This document shows positions 1 through 8,231 of a stretch of DNA of 37,498 bases, one piece after another. A program made the position numbers and the translations under genes. Position 1 is the stretch's first letter. Each line of letters opens with the position of its first letter. Where the stretch lies: assembly GCA_022564695.1 (NCBI GenBank), contig JADFKX010000003.1:1-37498 (forward strand), written 5' to 3'. Origin of the DNA: Chloroflexota bacterium (GTDB lineage Bacteria > Chloroflexota > Dehalococcoidia > SM23-28-2 > RBG-16-64-32). Under the pieces are notes generated by a model that did no database searches, was not told the DNA's origin, and worked only from the letters and a program-made list of their open reading frames with translations.

Positions 1-75
1 GCGCATGGATTTATCTTGACCGTGAACTCTGACGTCTATATTATGCGCAGGCAAAGGAGGTGGGCTACTACGGGT

Positions 76-888
76 ATGACATTCTGGGAGAAGCTCGCCG
101 AGGCGAGCCGGCGTAACCAGAGCCTCCTCTGCATTGGCCTTGACCCTGACCCCTCAATTCTCAGGGGTACGCCCGTAGCAGCGTTCCTCCAAGCGATCAT
201 CGAAGCCACTCAGGATTTGGTCTGCGCCTACAAGCCGAACTTAGCGTTCTTCGAGGCGCTGGGGATCGGTGGCATGCAGACTCTCCTTGAGGCGCTACGA
301 GGGGTGCCGTCCTACGTCCCGATCATCGCAGACGCGAAGCGGGGAGATATCGGCTCCACTAACCGCTTCTACGCCCAGGCCCTGTTTGAAGTGTACGACT
401 TCGACGCGGCTACGGTGAACCCCTACCTGGGCGGTGACTCAGTACAGCCGTTCCTGGAGTATGGTGACCGTGGTGTGTTCATATTGTGCCGTACGTCCAA
501 CCCGGGTGCGGCGGACGTGCAAGGGCTTCGTCTTGAGGATGGCAGGCTGCTGTTTGAGGCGGTAGCGGATCTGGCCAATCTCTGGAACACAGCGAGTAAT
601 GTGGGGTTGGTGATGGGCGCCACGTGGCCGGAGGAGCTGGAGCGGGTGCGGGCGATCTGTCCAGAGCTGCCGATGCTGCTTCCGGGGGTCGGTCCTCAGG
701 GCGGAGAGCTGGGCCGGGCGTTGGAGGCCGCCCTGGACGCCGAGGGCGGCGGCGTCATCGTCAGCGCCTCACGTCAGATCCTATACGCGTCACCGACAGA
801 CGATTTCGCGAAGGCCGCGCGGAGGGCCGCGCTGGGGTTGCGGGACGAGATCAACCGAGAGCGAGACGCCCTGCTGGCCAGACGTTAG
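76..888 (+). CDS. pyrF: Orotidine 5'-phosphate decarboxylase, type 2
   Basis: Decarboxylates OMP to UMP, the last step of de novo pyrimidine synthesis, in the cytosol. The protein has 270 residues, the usual length of the longer type-2 subfamily. The catalytic Asp-Lys-x-x-Asp motif is visible as DAKRGD (D86, K88, D91), followed by the type-2 stretch around NPYLGGDS. I chose ATG 76 over upstream TTG 16 or ATG 43 because the family homology begins with MTFWEKL and a strong AAAGGAGG lies at 53-60, although the 15-base spacing is long. The DUF951 gene starts 3 bases after the stop, so they are probably co-transcribed. Family assignment is firm; the start is fairly sure. Confidence 0.95.
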   Translation: MTFWEKLAEASRRNQSLLCIGLDPDPSILRGTPVAAFLQAIIEATQDLVCAYKPNLAFFEALGIGGMQTLLEALRGVPSYVPIIADAKRGDIGSTNRFYAQALFEVYDFDAATVNPYLGGDSVQPFLEYGDRGVFILCRTSNPGAADVQGLRLEDGRLLFEAVADLANLWNTASNVGLVMGATWPEELERVRAICPELPMLLPGVGPQGGELGRALEAALDAEGGGVIVSASRQILYASPTDDFAKAARRAALGLRDEINRERDALLARR

Positions 889-890
889 CG

Positions 891-1100
891 ATGGTGATGG
901 AGGTGCGTCTGGGAGACGTGGTGCGGCTGCGCAAGGTACATCCCTGCGGCGGCTACGTTTGGGAGGTAGTTCGTTTGGGCGCGGACATTGGCATTCGATG
1001 CCGCAACTGCGGCCGGCGTGTGCTCCTGGAGCGTCGGGTGTTCGAGAAGCGGGTGAAGGAGTTTCTGGCGAGAGGCGAACCGGACGAGTCCGCGAGCTAG
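891..1100 (+). CDS. DUF951 family small protein
   Basis: A 69-residue basic protein matching the DUF951 (YyzM-like) family. Its hallmarks are a HPCGG motif near residue 22, the segment WEVVRLGADIGIRC, and a CxxC pair (CRNC) resembling a small zinc or nucleic-acid-binding module. The function is not established. A second in-frame ATG at 897 is an alternative start. A long in-frame upstream extension overlaps pyrF and was rejected because homology starts only at MVMEVRLGD. It sits between pyrF and the MFS gene with very short gaps, suggesting one transcript. Confidence 0.85.
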   Translation: MVMEVRLGDVVRLRKVHPCGGYVWEVVRLGADIGIRCRNCGRRVLLERRVFEKRVKEFLARGEPDESAS

Positions 1101-1107
1101 CCCGAAT

Positions 1108-2481
1108 ATGGTCTACGAACCCCCGCAGATCGAGGACATCGCCGACTCTCGCTCCCTCCTCAGGCAGCCCCGCTTCGCTACCCTCTGGCTAACTCAGGGT
1201 CTGGCCCAGACGGCCCAGAACGCCATCCTGTTCACGCTCCTGGTGCTGGTGCTGAAGCTCACGGGCTCCAGCGCCGCCAGCAGCCTGCTGGTCCTGGCGT
1301 TTATTCTGCCTTCGATCTTCATTGGCGTGTTTGTTGGGGTGATGCTTGACCGCTGGCGAAAGGGGACGATCCTTGTCATCACTAACGTTGTGCGGGCGGG
1401 CGCGTGCGGCCTGTACCTGTTCTTCAACGATGATGTGGTGGCGATCCTGGCTATCAGCCTGGTGTTCAGCACCAGCGGTCTCTTTTTCAACCCGGCGATA
1501 GTATCGCTGATCCCATCTATGGTGAGCCAGGACCGGCTCGTAAGCGCCAACAGCCTGTACAACTTCACTCTCACCGGCGCTCAACTGGGGGGGTTGGTGT
1601 TCCTGGCGCCCGTGATCCTGAAGCTGGGTGACGAGCGGACGATGTTCGTGGTGGCGGGTGGCCTGTTCATCGTGGCCGCCGGGCTGGCCGTGTGGCTGGA
1701 TACGCTGCGTGATGATCGGGAGACCGAACCGCGAAGGGGGCGGCAGTTCGGTGGCATACTGGAGGAGTTCCGAAAGGGATGGCACGCTCTGACATCAGAT
1801 TCCGCATCCGCTCTAGCGATGGCGCAACTGACTATGGGCAGCACTCTGGTCCTCCTGTTCGCGATACTCATCCCCCGGTATATGGAAGAGGTGCTGAGCC
1901 GCTCTCCGGACGACGCCGCCTTCCTGTTCGCGCCGACGGGGGTGGGGGCGCTGGTGGGGCTGCGCTTCATTCCCTGGTTTAGCCGCAAGGGTAATAACAG
2001 AGTTGTCGTCATCGGTCTTGTGGGTGTCGCGGTGTCGCTGGTGCTGCTGGCGACGGTGCGCGGCCTGACGGAGATTATGGAGACGACACCCGGGCCGCTG
2101 AACCCCGGCCGGTTCCTGGGCCTTTCGTTATTGCAATCGTTAACGATGATGTTCGCTGCGCCTATGGGTTTCTCCTATGCGCTGCTGAACGCCCCGGCCC
2201 AGACCATACTCCACAAGCGGGCGCCGCCGGAGATGAGAGGCCGTATCTTCGCCACTCAGGTGGTATCGGCGAACTTCATCTCGCTGCTGCCGCTGCTGGT
2301 GGTGGGAGGCATGATCGACATCACTAGCGTGACGGTAGTGCTGGTGGGTGTAGCGGCTTTCCTGTTACTATTCGCTTACGCGAGCGCCCGCGTAGGCGGC
2401 ATGACGGACGGGGACGAGACGCCGCCGCGAGCGCGGGAAGGCGTATCCAGTTCAGTTGACACCCCTACTAGGCTGAGCTAG
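1108..2481 (+). CDS. MFS transporter (drug/siderophore-exporter-like)
   Basis: A 457-residue integral membrane protein with about 12 hydrophobic segments and a central hydrophilic linker near residues 195-225 (rich in R/E/D), typical of the major facilitator superfamily. The cytoplasmic loop after the second segment holds GVMLDRWRKG, an MFS motif A variant of the EntS/MFS_3 type. The N-terminus (RQPRFATLWLTQGLAQ) is typical of that group. The substrate cannot be read from sequence; efflux is likelier than uptake. ATG 1108 lies 7 bases after the DUF951 stop and has no strong ribosome site, consistent with coupled translation. Confidence 0.85.
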   Translation: MVYEPPQIEDIADSRSLLRQPRFATLWLTQGLAQTAQNAILFTLLVLVLKLTGSSAASSLLVLAFILPSIFIGVFVGVMLDRWRKGTILVITNVVRAGACGLYLFFNDDVVAILAISLVFSTSGLFFNPAIVSLIPSMVSQDRLVSANSLYNFTLTGAQLGGLVFLAPVILKLGDERTMFVVAGGLFIVAAGLAVWLDTLRDDRETEPRRGRQFGGILEEFRKGWHALTSDSASALAMAQLTMGSTLVLLFAILIPRYMEEVLSRSPDDAAFLFAPTGVGALVGLRFIPWFSRKGNNRVVVIGLVGVAVSLVLLATVRGLTEIMETTPGPLNPGRFLGLSLLQSLTMMFAAPMGFSYALLNAPAQTILHKRAPPEMRGRIFATQVVSANFISLLPLLVVGGMIDITSVTVVLVGVAAFLLLFAYASARVGGMTDGDETPPRAREGVSSSVDTPTRLS

Positions 2482-2513
2482 AATTGCCATGCATTGAATC
2501 TGGAGGTGGGAGT

Positions 2514-3053
2514 GTGGTTGAGCTAACTATAGAGAGCATTCGCGTCAGCCTGATGAACTATCAGCGGGTGGTCATTCTCAAGGAGAAGGAGACCGACCGT
2601 TATCTGCCGATCTGGATTGGGCCGGCAGAGGCGGACGCGATAGCCGTGCGGCTGCAAGATGTGGCGGTGGCGCGGCCCCTGACTCACGACTTGCTGCGGA
2701 CGCTCATCGATAGCCTTGGGGCGAAGGTGAGCCACATTCTGGTTAACGACCTGGAGAACGATACGTTCTTCGCCCGCATCGTATTGACGGTTGACGGCAA
2801 GGAGATTGAGATAGACTCTCGTCCCAGCGACGCGATCGCTCTGGCTGTGCGCGCCCAGGTGCCCATCTACGCGAACGAGGCTGTGTTGGAGAAGGCGGGG
2901 GTCCGTCTGGACCAGGAGGGTCAACCTCTGGGGAAGGGTGTGGGACCAGAGATTGAGCCGACCAGCGAGGCGGATGCGGATGAGCTGAAGAAGCTATCGC
3001 CCTTCCGCGATGTGATAGAAGGGCTGGATATGGAGGGCTTCGAGAAGAAGTAG
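2514..3053 (+). CDS. Bifunctional nuclease (BFN/DUF151) family protein
   Basis: A 179-residue protein. Residues 1-135 match the DUF151 domain: MVELTIESIRVS, YLPIWIGPAEADAIA, RPLTHDL and the conserved IDSRPSDAIALA near residue 100. Some members in plants and bacteria show nuclease activity; the physiological role in bacteria is unclear. The C-terminal 40 residues are acidic and low in complexity. I chose GTG 2514 because GGAGG at 2502-2506 lies 7 bases upstream and the family begins with VELTIE; TTG 2484 would put that site inside the gene. A terminator follows directly, so this closes the first transcription unit. Confidence 0.9.
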   Translation: MVELTIESIRVSLMNYQRVVILKEKETDRYLPIWIGPAEADAIAVRLQDVAVARPLTHDLLRTLIDSLGAKVSHILVNDLENDTFFARIVLTVDGKEIEIDSRPSDAIALAVRAQVPIYANEAVLEKAGVRLDQEGQPLGKGVGPEIEPTSEADADELKKLSPFRDVIEGLDMEGFEKK

Positions 3054-3075
3054 TCGAAGATCCGACGGCGGCGGC

Positions 3076-3103
3076 GCCTCAGGCTTTACGGCCTGGGGCT
3101 TTT
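3076..3103 (+). terminator. Rho-independent terminator after the bifunctional nuclease gene
   Basis: GCCTCAGGC (3076-3084) pairs with GCCTGGGGC (3091-3099) through a 6-base loop with one G-U pair, and is followed by TTTT and a T-rich tract. It separates the pyrF group from the ATP synthase operon. The 89 bases from here to atpI should hold the atp promoter, but I saw no convincing -35/-10 pair (TGTAAT at 3130-3135 is the best -10-like hexamer). Confidence 0.75.
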
Positions 3104-3192
3104 GTGTTATTGGAGGGTTGAAGTTGGATTGTAATGGGCGGTTGTGATAAAGTGCGCAATCGGAGAGGCTTGCGGAGGTGGTGTGTGCTGCC

Positions 3193-3423
3193 ATGATGGA
3201 ACGGCTGCCGCCGACGATGCGGCTTACCGGCCTGGGGTTCTATCTAGCGCTATGCATCAGCGGTGGCGTGTTCGGCGGGGTGCAGTTGGATGGGTGGCTG
3301 GACACGGGGCGCCTGTTCGCTGTCCTGGGCCTGCTTCTGGGGCTGGCTCTGGGTTTAGGAGGCAGCTTTATTCTCCTGCTGGAAGTGCTTAAGACGAACT
3401 ATGATAAGAAGGAAGGACAATAG
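3193..3423 (+). CDS. AtpI/AtpZ-like ATP synthase accessory membrane protein
   Basis: A 76-residue protein with two transmembrane hairpin segments (about residues 14-32 and 41-65). The glycine-rich pattern GGVFGGVQLDGWLDTG is typical of the small AtpZ/AtpI family encoded at the head of atp operons and linked to assembly or Mg/Ca transport. Its stop TAG touches the atpB ATG (3424). The start is uncertain: GGAGG at 3174-3178 would serve ATG 3193 with a long spacing, while GTG 3178 or 3181 are alternatives. Confidence 0.75.
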   Translation: MMERLPPTMRLTGLGFYLALCISGGVFGGVQLDGWLDTGRLFAVLGLLLGLALGLGGSFILLLEVLKTNYDKKEGQ

Positions 3424-4503
3424 ATGAGGCTCAGTCGGGGCCGGCTGATCGCCGGTGGACTGATTGTCCTTACCGTCCTGGGCTTCGTTTTTCTGCGGGG
3501 TCCCACGCCTGCCATCTCCATCAAGGCGGAGACGATCCAGACCTTCGGCCCTGTAGATATCACGAATACGATGCTGACTTCGTGGATCGTGGTGATAATC
3601 ATGGTCACGATAGTGTATCTGGGGACGCGCCGGCGCGACCTGGTGCCCAGGGGCTTCCAGAACATGTTTGAGGCAGCGCTGGAGGCGTTCTATAACTTGG
3701 TGGTGAGCGTGGCCGGCGAGAAGAACGGGCGCCGGTTCTTCCCCGTCGTCGCTACGCTCTTCTTCTTCATCCTGGTCTCCAACTTGCTGTCGCTGTTTCC
3801 GATGTTCAGCGTCATCGGTCTGGTCCGGGAGGAGGAGCATGGGTTCGTGATGGAGCGGACGGATGTGGGCCCTCTCCCCGTGAGCTGGGTGGGGCTGTCC
3901 AGCCTCAGCAGCCTCAGCGGCGACTCGATAGACGAGGACGACCCGGACGCGGAGGAGCAGCTTAGGGAGGCTAACGAGGATGGGAAGATCGTGGGGGAGC
4001 TGATCCCGTTGTTCCGCGGCCCCAACACGGACCTCAACACCCCTCTGGCGCTTGCGATCGTATCCGCGATAGCGGTGGAGAGCTGGGGGATCGCGTCGTT
4101 GGGGTTGGGCGGGTACGGCCGTAAGTTCTTCAACTTCGGGGGCATGTTCCGGGGTTTATTCCGGCTTAACTTCCGGCAGTTCTTCCAGGGGGGGATCGAC
4201 GCCTTCGTGGGTATTCTGGAGTTGATCTCGGAGATTGTGCGGCTGATCAGCTTCACCTTCCGTCTGTTCGGGAACATGTTCGCCGGCGAGGTGGTGATAC
4301 TGATGTTCACTTTCCTGACGCCGCTGGTAGTGACTGTCCTCTTTTACGGTCTGGAGCTGTTTGTGGGCATCATACAGGCGTTCATTTTCGCCATACTGAC
4401 GCTGGTGTTCGGCATGATGGCAGTCGCCCACGGTGAGGCGCAAGCCGCCGAGGGAGGGCATGAAGAGGGGCCTGGGGCGATGGCTTCGGAGGCCCAAAAC
4501 TAG
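3424..4503 (+). CDS. atpB: F0F1 ATP synthase subunit a
   Basis: Membrane stator subunit that forms the proton half-channels against the c-ring. The essential Arg is R280 in SFTFRLFGNMFAGE, and the family motif GPNTDLNTPLA lies near residue 200. At 359 residues it is longer than the usual 240-280. The extra length is an N-terminal segment with its own hydrophobic helix (residues 8-25) and a long, Ser- and acid-rich loop at about residues 136-199 between membrane helices. The C-terminus is a short Glu/Gly/Ala tail. It follows the AtpI-like gene with no gap. Confidence 0.95.
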   Translation: MRLSRGRLIAGGLIVLTVLGFVFLRGPTPAISIKAETIQTFGPVDITNTMLTSWIVVIIMVTIVYLGTRRRDLVPRGFQNMFEAALEAFYNLVVSVAGEKNGRRFFPVVATLFFFILVSNLLSLFPMFSVIGLVREEEHGFVMERTDVGPLPVSWVGLSSLSSLSGDSIDEDDPDAEEQLREANEDGKIVGELIPLFRGPNTDLNTPLALAIVSAIAVESWGIASLGLGGYGRKFFNFGGMFRGLFRLNFRQFFQGGIDAFVGILELISEIVRLISFTFRLFGNMFAGEVVILMFTFLTPLVVTVLFYGLELFVGIIQAFIFAILTLVFGMMAVAHGEAQAAEGGHEEGPGAMASEAQN

Positions 4504-4535
4504 AGCAAAACGAACGAAGAGCAAGGAGGTAGTAC

Positions 4536-4853
4536 ATGGAGACGCTTCTCGCCATAATTGCGCCGGTGCTGGAGGGGGCACGACTGCTGGCCCAGGAGGA
4601 GGCCGAAGCAACGAAGTTCGCGATCAGCGACGATGGCATCAAGTTCATCGGCGCCGGTATCGCCATGGGGCTGGGCTCGTTAGGCCCCGCTATCGCGATC
4701 GGCAATCTGGTGGGCCGGGCGATGGAGGCGCTGGGGCGCAACCCGGAGGCGCAGCCGGTGATCCAGACCAACATGATCCTGGGGCTGGCGTTCGCGGAGG
4801 CGATCGCAATCTACGCCCTGGTCACGGCCATAATGATCGGGTTCGTCTTCTAG
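4536..4853 (+). CDS. atpE: F0F1 ATP synthase subunit c
   Basis: Rotor ring subunit with two membrane helices joined by the polar loop RNPEAQP (residues 68-74). The first helix carries the GxGxxxGxG packing pattern (residues 39-60). The ion-binding carboxylate is E88 in LAFAEAIAIYAL. It is followed by Ala and not by Ser/Thr, which favours proton over sodium coupling (inference). At 105 residues it has about 30 extra N-terminal residues ahead of helix 1, hydrophobic then acidic, perhaps a cleaved or extracytoplasmic leader. A strong AAGGAGG lies 5-6 bases before ATG 4536. Confidence 0.95.
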   Translation: METLLAIIAPVLEGARLLAQEEAEATKFAISDDGIKFIGAGIAMGLGSLGPAIAIGNLVGRAMEALGRNPEAQPVIQTNMILGLAFAEAIAIYALVTAIMIGFVF

Positions 4854-4893
4854 GCGACCGGTCCGGGCGAGGGCTTAGACGGGAGCTAACGGC

Positions 4894-5433
4894 ATGGTGT
4901 TTCTTGCAGAGGGCGGCATCGGGGCGCTTGGTATCAACCTGCCCAGCCTGATCGCCCAGCTCATCAACTTCACTTTCCTGCTGATCGTGTTGGGCTGGGC
5001 GTTCAAACGGTTCTTGTTCCCGCTGCTGGACGAACGACGGAAGCGCATCCAGGAGGGGCTAGAGGCTTCCGAGGAGGCGAAGAAGCACCTGGCCCAGACG
5101 GAGACCGAGACAGCGGCTGAGCTGGATAAGGCACGTCAGGAGGGGCAGGGGCTCATCGGGCAGGCGCAGCAGATGTCTTCTCGAATCCAGGAGGAGGCGC
5201 GCCAGTCAGCCCGCACGGAGACGGAGACGCTGCTGGAGCGGGCGCGCAGTGAGATACAGATGGAACGGGATGCGGCGATCGCTGACTTGCGACGGGAATT
5301 CGCCGATCTCACGATCACGGCCGCGGAGCGGGTGATCCGGCGCAGCCTGGACCGGACGGCGCACCGGGAGCTGATCGAGGAGGTGCTGGCGGAGGCGCCG
5401 CAGGGTGACGATGGGAAGGACGGCCATACATGA
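4894..5433 (+). CDS. atpF: F0F1 ATP synthase subunit b
   Basis: Peripheral stalk subunit of 179 residues. One membrane helix spans about residues 16-38 (PSLIAQLINFTFLLIVLGWAF), followed by the RRKRIQEGLE segment and a long charged coiled coil rich in A/E/Q/R (residues 45-150), as expected for subunit b dimerisation. GGGAGC upstream of ATG 4894 gives a moderate ribosome site. Its TGA overlaps the atpH ATG by 4 bases (ATGA), the usual translational coupling of stalk subunits. Confidence 0.95.
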   Translation: MVFLAEGGIGALGINLPSLIAQLINFTFLLIVLGWAFKRFLFPLLDERRKRIQEGLEASEEAKKHLAQTETETAAELDKARQEGQGLIGQAQQMSSRIQEEARQSARTETETLLERARSEIQMERDAAIADLRREFADLTITAAERVIRRSLDRTAHRELIEEVLAEAPQGDDGKDGHT

Positions 5434-5969
5434 TCCGTGAGATCGCGGCCCGCCGCTACGGCGAGGCGGCGTTCCAGATCGCCCGCGATGGCGGCACGGA
5501 GGAACGCTGGTCGGAGGGGCTGGCCCTTATGGCCGACGTCTTCTCCGATCCTGAGATAGCGGCGCTGATGCAGGAGGCGCGCGTGTCCGCCGCCGATAAG
5601 ATGGGGCTTGCGGAGAAGTCGCTTGCGGGCGTCGATCCGCTGGTGCTGAACCTGGCACGGCTGCTGGTGCACCGAGGCCGTACGGCGCTGGCGGGCCAGG
5701 TAGCGGAGGCGTTCCAGGAGCTGATGGACGCGAAACGGGGCATCGCCCACGCGCTGGTGACCACCGCCGTCCCTCTATCTGACGACGAAACAAGGGCGGT
5801 GGCCGAAAGGCTGAGCGAGATCAGCGATCGGCAGGTGGTGGTTGAGACGCAGGTGGACGAGAGGATCATCGGCGGCCTCGTCGCCCGTATCGGCGACAAG
5901 CTTATCGACGGGTCCACGCGCAGCCGGTTGCTGGCGCTAAAGCGCCGTCTGCGGGAGGCGCGGGCGTGA
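5430..5969 (+). CDS. atpH: F0F1 ATP synthase subunit delta
   Basis: Caps the F1 head and joins it to the b stalk. The protein has 179 residues, normal for the family: an N-terminal helical domain (RRYGEAAFQIA at the start) and the conserved C-terminal segment IIGGLVARIGDKLIDGSTRSRLLALKRRL, where GGL...GD..IDGS is the signature. Translation is coupled to atpF upstream by ATGA. Its TGA overlaps the GTG start of the next, non-atp gene. Confidence 0.95.
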   Translation: MIREIAARRYGEAAFQIARDGGTEERWSEGLALMADVFSDPEIAALMQEARVSAADKMGLAEKSLAGVDPLVLNLARLLVHRGRTALAGQVAEAFQELMDAKRGIAHALVTTAVPLSDDETRAVAERLSEISDRQVVVETQVDERIIGGLVARIGDKLIDGSTRSRLLALKRRLREARA

Positions 5970-6460
5970 CTGCTGCTGTTGCGAAGGCGGACGTTGAGCG
6001 AGAGCTCCTGGGGGCCTGGGAGACGCTGGGCGCTGCGGTGGACTCCTTCTCCGATATGGAGTTGGAGCAACCCGGGGTGGTGGAGAGTTGGTCGATAAAG
6101 GACCTGCTGGGACACATCGCTTTCTGGGCGCAGCAGGCGGCTAAGAACATGCAGCTTATCGCCGAGGGCAGGGCGGATGATGTTCAGCGCCCCAGCGACG
6201 AGAAGGCGTTGGACGAGTGGAACGAGCGCGAATGGCGGCTGCGCCGAGCGCGGTCTCTTTCGGACGTGAGGGAGGAGTGGCTGGAGAGCTTCGACGGAGC
6301 GGTGCAGGCGCTGGCGGCCTTATCATCCGAGAGGCTGGAAGAGAAGTTCAAGAGTTACACGGCGCTCAAGCTGTTCGCGGAGGATACTTACGAACATTAC
6401 AAGGAGCACCTGGCGCATCTGACGGCCTGGCGGCGGGAGCTGGAGACGACGGAGACGTAG
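5966..6460 (+). CDS. DinB-like (DfsB/ClbS-type) four-helix protein inside the atp operon
   Basis: A 164-residue soluble, helix-rich protein of the DinB/DfsB metal-dependent superfamily. The visible signature is WSIKDLLGHIAFW (His near residue 50) and a C-terminal TYEHYKEHLAHL with an H-x-x-x-H-x-x-H pattern, giving candidate metal ligands. Family members include thiol S-transferases and the colibactin self-resistance protein ClbS; many have unknown roles. The GTG start overlaps the atpH stop (GTGA), and atpA begins 9 bases after its stop, so it must be co-translated with ATP synthase subunits. This is not a standard atp operon member. Confidence 0.75.
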   Translation: MTAAVAKADVERELLGAWETLGAAVDSFSDMELEQPGVVESWSIKDLLGHIAFWAQQAAKNMQLIAEGRADDVQRPSDEKALDEWNEREWRLRRARSLSDVREEWLESFDGAVQALAALSSERLEEKFKSYTALKLFAEDTYEHYKEHLAHLTAWRRELETTET

Positions 6461-6469
6461 GAGGACGAT

Positions 6470-7981
6470 ATGGCGGTACGCCCTGAAGAGATAGCGTCTA
6501 TAATCCGGCAGCAGATCGAGCAGTTCGGTGGCGCGATCACGGCCGTTGACGTGGGTACGGTGGTGGAGGCCGGAGACGGCATCGTGCGCGTGCACGGCCT
6601 GCGCGGCGCAATGTACAGCGAGATGCTGGAGTTCCCCAACAACGTGATGGGGATGGCCTTGAACCTGGAGGAGGAGACCGTCGGCGCGATCGTCCTCGGC
6701 GATTACAAGGGGATCAAGGAGGGCGACGAAGTCCGTTCCACGGGGCGCATCGTGGAGGTCCCCGTAGGCGAAGGGCTCATAGGTCGCGTGGTTGACCCGT
6801 TGGGCCAGCCGCTGGACGGCAAAGGCCCGGTCAAATCAGACAAGACGCGGCCGGTGGAGCGCATCGCCCCCAACGTGGTGATGCGACAGAGTGTCGACAC
6901 GCCGGTGCACACCGGCATCAAGGCTGTGGACGCCATGATCCCTATCGGCCGCGGTCAGCGCGAGCTGATCATCGGCGACCGGTTCACCGGCAAGACGGCG
7001 ATCTGTCTGGACACGATCATCGCGCAGAAGGGTGGCGACCTGGTCTGCATTTACGTGGCTATCGGCCAGCAGGCGTCGAAGGTGGCACAGGTGGTAGCCA
7101 CGCTGGAGGAGCACGGCGCAATGGAGCACTCGGTGGTGGTGGCGGCCAACGCCGCCGACCCCGCTGCCCTTCAGTACCTGGCGCCCTATGCCGGCTGCGC
7201 AGTGGGTGAGGAGTTCATGGAGCAGGGCAAGGATGCGCTGGTCATCTACGATGACCTCTCCAAGCACGCCTGGGCCTACCGGCAGATGTCGCTGCTGCTG
7301 CGGCGCCCGCCCGGCCGCGAGGCGTATCCCGGCGACGTCTTCTATTTGCACAGCCGGTTGCTGGAGCGGGCTGCCAGGCTCTCGGCGGAACTCGGCGGTG
7401 GCTCGTTGACCGCTCTTCCCATCATCGAGACGCAGGCGGGCGACGTCTCCGCCTACATTCCGACCAACGTCATCTCCATCACTGACGGTCAGATCTACCT
7501 GGAGGCGGACCTGTTCAACGCGGGCATCCGTCCCGCGATTAACGTTGGCCTCTCGGTCTCCCGCGTGGGCGGCGCCGCCCAGACGCGGGCGATGCGCAAG
7601 GTATCGGGCGGCCTGCGCCTGGACCTGGCGCAGTACCGGGAGCTGGCCGCGTTCGCCCAGTTCGGCACGGCGGATCTGGACGCCGCCACCCGTCGCCAGC
7701 TGGAGCGGGGTCAGCGCCTTACGGAGGTGCTGAAGCAGCTCCAGTTCCAGCCGCTTTCCCCGGGCCAGGAGGTGAGCATCCTCTACGCGGGGGTGAACGG
7801 CTATCTGGACGACGTTGAGCTGGGCAAGGTGCATGGTTTTGAGGAGGCGTTCCACAACTACATGCAGGGAAGCCACCCGGACACGCTCAAGGAGATCGAC
7901 GAGAAGAAGGAGCTGACGCCGGAGATAGAGGAGCAGATCAAGACGGCGATCAAGCAGTTCAAGGAGAGCGTTCCCTATTAG
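6470..7981 (+). CDS. atpA: F0F1 ATP synthase subunit alpha
   Basis: Non-catalytic nucleotide-binding subunit of F1, 503 residues. The P-loop is GDRFTGKT with the Walker lysine at K175. F172 replaces the glutamine common in this family (GDRQTGKT). The signature PAINVGLSVSRVGG carries the arginine finger that completes the beta-subunit catalytic site. ATG 6470 has TAGGAGG 6 bases upstream. It is followed not by the usual short gap to atpG but by a 287-base stretch holding palindromes and a duplicated atpG start. Confidence 0.97.
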   Translation: MAVRPEEIASIIRQQIEQFGGAITAVDVGTVVEAGDGIVRVHGLRGAMYSEMLEFPNNVMGMALNLEEETVGAIVLGDYKGIKEGDEVRSTGRIVEVPVGEGLIGRVVDPLGQPLDGKGPVKSDKTRPVERIAPNVVMRQSVDTPVHTGIKAVDAMIPIGRGQRELIIGDRFTGKTAICLDTIIAQKGGDLVCIYVAIGQQASKVAQVVATLEEHGAMEHSVVVAANAADPAALQYLAPYAGCAVGEEFMEQGKDALVIYDDLSKHAWAYRQMSLLLRRPPGREAYPGDVFYLHSRLLERAARLSAELGGGSLTALPIIETQAGDVSAYIPTNVISITDGQIYLEADLFNAGIRPAINVGLSVSRVGGAAQTRAMRKVSGGLRLDLAQYRELAAFAQFGTADLDAATRRQLERGQRLTEVLKQLQFQPLSPGQEVSILYAGVNGYLDDVELGKVHGFEEAFHNYMQGSHPDTLKEIDEKKELTPEIEEQIKTAIKQFKESVPY

Positions 7982-8039
7982 CGCCATGGCTGCACTGACG
8001 CGTATTCGCAGGAGCATGCATGGAGGTCAACTCTTGGCA

Positions 8040-8059
8040 CCGCGGACTGAAGTCCGCGG
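8040..8059. repeat. REP-like palindrome A
   Basis: CCGCGGACT-GA-AGTCCGCGG: perfect 9-bp arms around a GA loop, flanked by AC on the left and CAT on the right. Together with palindrome B it follows the pattern ACCGC-nnn-CTGAAG-nnn-GCGGCAT, where the variable triplets remain complementary. A further inverted repeat, CCGCGCAC (8075-8082) with GTGCGCGG (8108-8115), lies between this element and the truncated atpG copy. Confidence 0.8.
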
Positions 8060-8191
8060 CATGGTCTGTTGGAGCCGCGCACCATACCTACCGGCAGGCA
8101 GGCTTGAGTGCGCGGGGTGGGCTTCATAGCGATGGCAACTCTGCGTGAGATAAAGCGTCGTATCCGCAGCATCGAGAGACGAATGGCTAGA

Positions 8192-8211
8192 CCGCAGCCT
8201 GAAGGCTGCGG
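8192..8211. repeat. REP-like palindrome B
   Basis: CCGCAGCCT-GA-AGGCTGCGG: perfect 9-bp arms around a GA loop, with the same AC and CAT flanks as palindrome A. The three differing base pairs between A and B are compensated on both arms, so the folded form and not the primary sequence is conserved. It lies inside the leader ORF that starts at 8132. Confidence 0.8.
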
Positions 8212-8231
8212 CATCGATGGAAAGTTGCATG

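Noticed and set aside
3124..3151. Promoter TTGGAT/TGATAA before the ATP synthase operon
   Set aside because: Spacing is 15 bases and both hexamers are poor; no reliable atp promoter could be assigned by eye.
6836..8017. A 393-codon open frame antisense to atpA
   Set aside because: It mirrors the strongly conserved alpha-subunit gene, has no recognisable domain and arises from high GC content. Many similar antisense frames occur across the window and were left out.
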